Assembly (NCBI RefSeq): GCF_900091615.1
Contig: NZ_FMIA01000002.1
Coordinates: 4,216,001-4,280,000, forward strand
Length of the DNA: 64,000 nucleotides
Reading direction: 5' to 3'
Source of the DNA: Micromonospora yangpuensis
Lineage (GTDB): Bacteria > Actinomycetota > Actinomycetes > Mycobacteriales > Micromonosporaceae
Shown: positions 61,885 through 64,000 of the stretch, piece after piece
Numbering within the stretch: the stretch's first letter is position 1
Layout: the number at the start of each line of letters is the position of its first letter
Notes under the pieces: generated by a model
Told to the model about the DNA's origin: nothing
Database searches by the model: none
What the model saw: only the letters and a program-made list of their open reading frames with translations
Translations under genes and position numbers: made by a program

Positions 61885-63183
61885 ATGCGACGACTGCGTA
61901 CCCTCGCCGCGATGGTGGCGCTGGCCACCCTGACGGCCGGCACCCTCACCGCCTGCGGTGGTGACGACGACGCCGGCGACGCCAACGTGCTCAAGCTCTG
62001 GCACTACGAGGGCGAGAACAGCGCGATGAGCATCGCCTGGGACCGGGCGATCGAGGTGTTCAAGGACGAACACCCCGGCGTCGAGGTCCGCTTCGAGCGC
62101 AAGGCGTTCGAACAGATCCAGCAGAACGCGGCGATGATCATCAACTCGTCCGAGGGCCCGGACGTGATGGAGTACAACAAGGGCAACGCCACCTCGGGAC
62201 TGCTGTCCAAGCAGGGCCTGCTCACCGACCTGACGGCCGAGGCGACCGAACGGGGTTGGGACAAGGCCCTCAGCCCCAGTCTGCAGACCACCGCCCGGTA
62301 CGACGACAAGGGCGTGATGGGCTCCGGCAACTGGTACGGGGTGCCGAACTACGGCGAGTACGTGATGGTCTACTACAACAAGGACCTCTTCGCCGAACAC
62401 CAGGTGGCGGTGCCGACCACCCTCGCCGAGCTGACCGCGGCGATGGACACCTTCGTCGCCAAGGGCATCGTGCCGCTGGGCACCGCCGGCGCCGAGTACC
62501 CGGCCGGGCAGCTGTTCTACCAGCTCGCGCTCGCCGGAGCCGACCGTTCCTTCGTCGACGACTACCAGCTCTACCGCAACCCGGTCGACTTCGGCAGCGG
62601 CCCGCTGCGCGACGGTGCGCAGACCTTCGCCGACTGGGTCCGCAAGGGTTACGTCGCCAAGGACTCGGCCAGCGCCAAGGCCGAGGACATGGGCACCGCG
62701 TTCATCGCCGGGAAGACCCCGATGATCGTCTCCGGCAGTTGGTGGTTCGGCCGGTTCGCCACCGAGATGAAGGCCGACTGGGACACCTTCCTGTTCCCCG
62801 GCAACACCCTGCACGCCGGTTCGTCGGGCAACCTGTGGGTGGTGCCGGCCACCAGTAAGGCCAAGGACCTGGCGTACGACTTCATCGACATCACCATGCG
62901 ACCGGAGATCCAGGCGCTGATCGGCAACAACGGCGGCGTCCCGGTTGCCGGCGACCCGGCGACCATCACCGACGCCAGGGGCCGCAAGCTGGTGGAGAGC
63001 TTCAACGCCGTCAGCGCCGCCGACGGGCTGGCCTTCTATCCGGACTGGCCGGTGCCCGGCTACTACGACGTGCTGGTCTCCGGCTTCCAGAGCCTGATCA
63101 ACCAGTCGAAGTCCCCGGCCGAGGTGCTCGACGCCATCGCGAAGCCGTACGCCGAGGGCGTGGCGGAGATCCGACGCGGCTGA
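61885..63183 (+). CDS. sugar ABC transporter substrate-binding lipoprotein
   Basis: A 432-residue family 1 solute-binding lipoprotein. The signal sequence ends in lipobox 'LTAGTLTACGG', with Cys24. The mature region has 'VLKLWHYEGENSAMSIAWDR', 'SEGPDVMEYNKGNATSGLLS' and 'IVSGSWWFGRFATEMKADWD', matching oligosaccharide-binding proteins. ATG 61885 is seven bases after GAGGAG; ATG 61879 is too close to it. The sugar is unknown; LacI control suggests an inducible di- or oligosaccharide. Confidence 0.92.
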   Translation: MRRLRTLAAMVALATLTAGTLTACGGDDDAGDANVLKLWHYEGENSAMSIAWDRAIEVFKDEHPGVEVRFERKAFEQIQQNAAMIINSSEGPDVMEYNKGNATSGLLSKQGLLTDLTAEATERGWDKALSPSLQTTARYDDKGVMGSGNWYGVPNYGEYVMVYYNKDLFAEHQVAVPTTLAELTAAMDTFVAKGIVPLGTAGAEYPAGQLFYQLALAGADRSFVDDYQLYRNPVDFGSGPLRDGAQTFADWVRKGYVAKDSASAKAEDMGTAFIAGKTPMIVSGSWWFGRFATEMKADWDTFLFPGNTLHAGSSGNLWVVPATSKAKDLAYDFIDITMRPEIQALIGNNGGVPVAGDPATITDARGRKLVESFNAVSAADGLAFYPDWPVPGYYDVLVSGFQSLINQSKSPAEVLDAIAKPYAEGVAEIRRG

Positions 63184-63190
63184 CCGACCA

Positions 63191-63221
63191 CGGGCGGGCG
63201 GGCCGACGGCTCGCCCGCCCG
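63191..63221 (+). promoter_or_regulatory. intercistronic stem-loop between binding protein and permease
   Basis: Perfect 10-bp stem (63191-63200 with 63212-63221), 11-base loop, between the binding-protein stop and the permease start. Such structures after binding-protein genes commonly limit downstream expression or stabilise the upstream message, giving excess binding protein over permease. Confidence 0.65.
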
Positions 63222-63238
63222 GCACCGGAGGGACCCTG

Positions 63239-64000
63239 ATGGCCGTACCCCGATCCCCCGTCGCGCCGGAGAGGCGCCCGCCACGTCGCGGCACCGCCCG
63301 CCGGGGCCGCGACGGCACGTACTGGCTCTACCTGATCCCCGGCGCGGTGTTGTTCGCGCTGGTCATCGGTGGCCCGTTGCTGTTCACCGGTTACCTGTCG
63401 CTCACCCGCTGGTCGGGCATCGGCGACCCGAGTTTCGTGGGCCTGGAGAACTACCGGCGGCTCCTCGACGACCAGGTGTTCTGGTTGTCGTTCCGCAACA
63501 CCCTGTCGATGATCGTGGCGATGGTGCTGGTCCCCACCGCACTCGGGCTGCTGCTGGCCACCGTCCTGTTCGACACCATCGGCCGACGGTTCCGGCCGCG
63601 TACCGCCGCCGCCCTGCGGGCCGCGTTCTACCTGCCCCAGGTCCTGCCGGTGGTGGTCGCCGGCATCGTGTGGGGGTGGATCCTGCGCCCCGACGGGGCG
63701 CTCAACGGGCTGCTCACCGCGGTCGGCCTGGACGGGCTGCGCCACGACTGGCTGGGTGACCCGGACACCGCCCTGCCGGCGGTGCTGGGGGTGATGATCT
63801 GGGTGCAGATCGGCTACCCGGTGGTGGTCTTCATGGCCGCGTTGCAGCGGGTCGACCCCGAGCTGTACGAGGCGGCGGAGCTGGACGGGGCCGGCTGGTG
63901 GCACCGGTTCCGGGCGATCACCCTGCCGCAGATCCGGCCGGAGACCTTCGTGGTGGCACTCACCTGCACGATCGCCGCGATGAAGGTGTTCGGCCCGATC
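63239..64000 (+). CDS. sugar ABC transporter permease, MalF-type (partial)
   Basis: The first 254 codons of a MalF-like permease, cut by the window end. An Arg/Pro-rich cytoplasmic N-terminus precedes the first helix ('YWLYLIPGAVLFALVIGGPL'), 'FVGLENYRRLLDD', and the start of the EAA loop 'YEAAELDGAGWWHRFRAI'. GGAGGGA precedes ATG 63239. It is part of the LacI-controlled importer; a second permease should follow beyond the window. Confidence 0.9.
   Translation, partial: MAVPRSPVAPERRPPRRGTARRGRDGTYWLYLIPGAVLFALVIGGPLLFTGYLSLTRWSGIGDPSFVGLENYRRLLDDQVFWLSFRNTLSMIVAMVLVPTALGLLLATVLFDTIGRRFRPRTAAALRAAFYLPQVLPVVVAGIVWGWILRPDGALNGLLTAVGLDGLRHDWLGDPDTALPAVLGVMIWVQIGYPVVVFMAALQRVDPELYEAAELDGAGWWHRFRAITLPQIRPETFVVALTCTIAAMKVFGPI

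Overview
The window is high-GC actinobacterial DNA (GTG and TTG starts, strong G/C third-position bias). Gene content suggests a filamentous soil actinomycete, most likely Micromonosporaceae: a mycobacterial-type trehalose importer, a fused TrpEG with a Trp-rich leader, a GH48 cellulase with CebR-like operators, conservon-type signalling genes, and short GGGGCCC-type intergenic palindromes. The genus is an inference, not a sequence match.

Layout. 1-4345: methylcitrate (propionate) operon prpD-prpB-prpC, divergent from its likely RamB/ScfR-type regulator, with TTTGCAAA boxes between them. 4380-7962: a decayed region holding two gene stumps, a DUF4304 gene and a frameshifted serine recombinase whose 3' end runs into a tRNA-Leu(GAG); it looks like the remains of an element integrated at that tRNA. 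8317-10247: an SDR oxidoreductase with its TetR regulator and two operators, then an MFS transporter remnant. 10463-19714: a five-gene block of a TPR/fibronectin-III membrane protein, a beta-propeller/fibronectin-III membrane protein, a MoxR ATPase, a DUF58 protein and a transglutaminase-like membrane protein that has lost its catalytic Cys and His. This is the best candidate for an undescribed envelope system. 19822-22793: LtrA, PAP2 phosphatase and DUF3159 membrane proteins.

22800-28405: cellulose module, with a secreted GH48 cellulase and a divergent Tat-exported GH1 beta-glucosidase, both carrying TGGGAGCGCTCCCA-type operators. 28418-31461: conservon-like histidine kinase and Roadblock pair. 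31559-35145: FGGY kinase, then a trp leader peptide and attenuator ahead of trpEG. 35206-38502: wrbA, GNAT, HAD and an AlkZ-like winged-helix protein, followed by a 41-bp tandem repeat. 38904-43250: lpqY-sugA-sugB-sugC-type trehalose importer. 43492-49946: small mixed genes, including a DsbA-like protein, a PIN toxin pair, a truncated DUF5753 regulator, GntR, VOC and HAD genes, and a deletion junction fusing a broken L,D-transpeptidase to a broken TetR gene.

50338-56565: alpha-glucan module (GH63-type glucosidase, glycogen debranching enzyme, GT4 glycosyltransferase). 56651-59163: DUF1707 protein and a PknB-like kinase. 59240-64000: a long inverted repeat, a DUF457 membrane hydrolase, and a LacI-controlled sugar ABC importer cut off by the window end. 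The overall theme is carbohydrate capture and storage, with several local repressor/operator pairs readable directly from the DNA.
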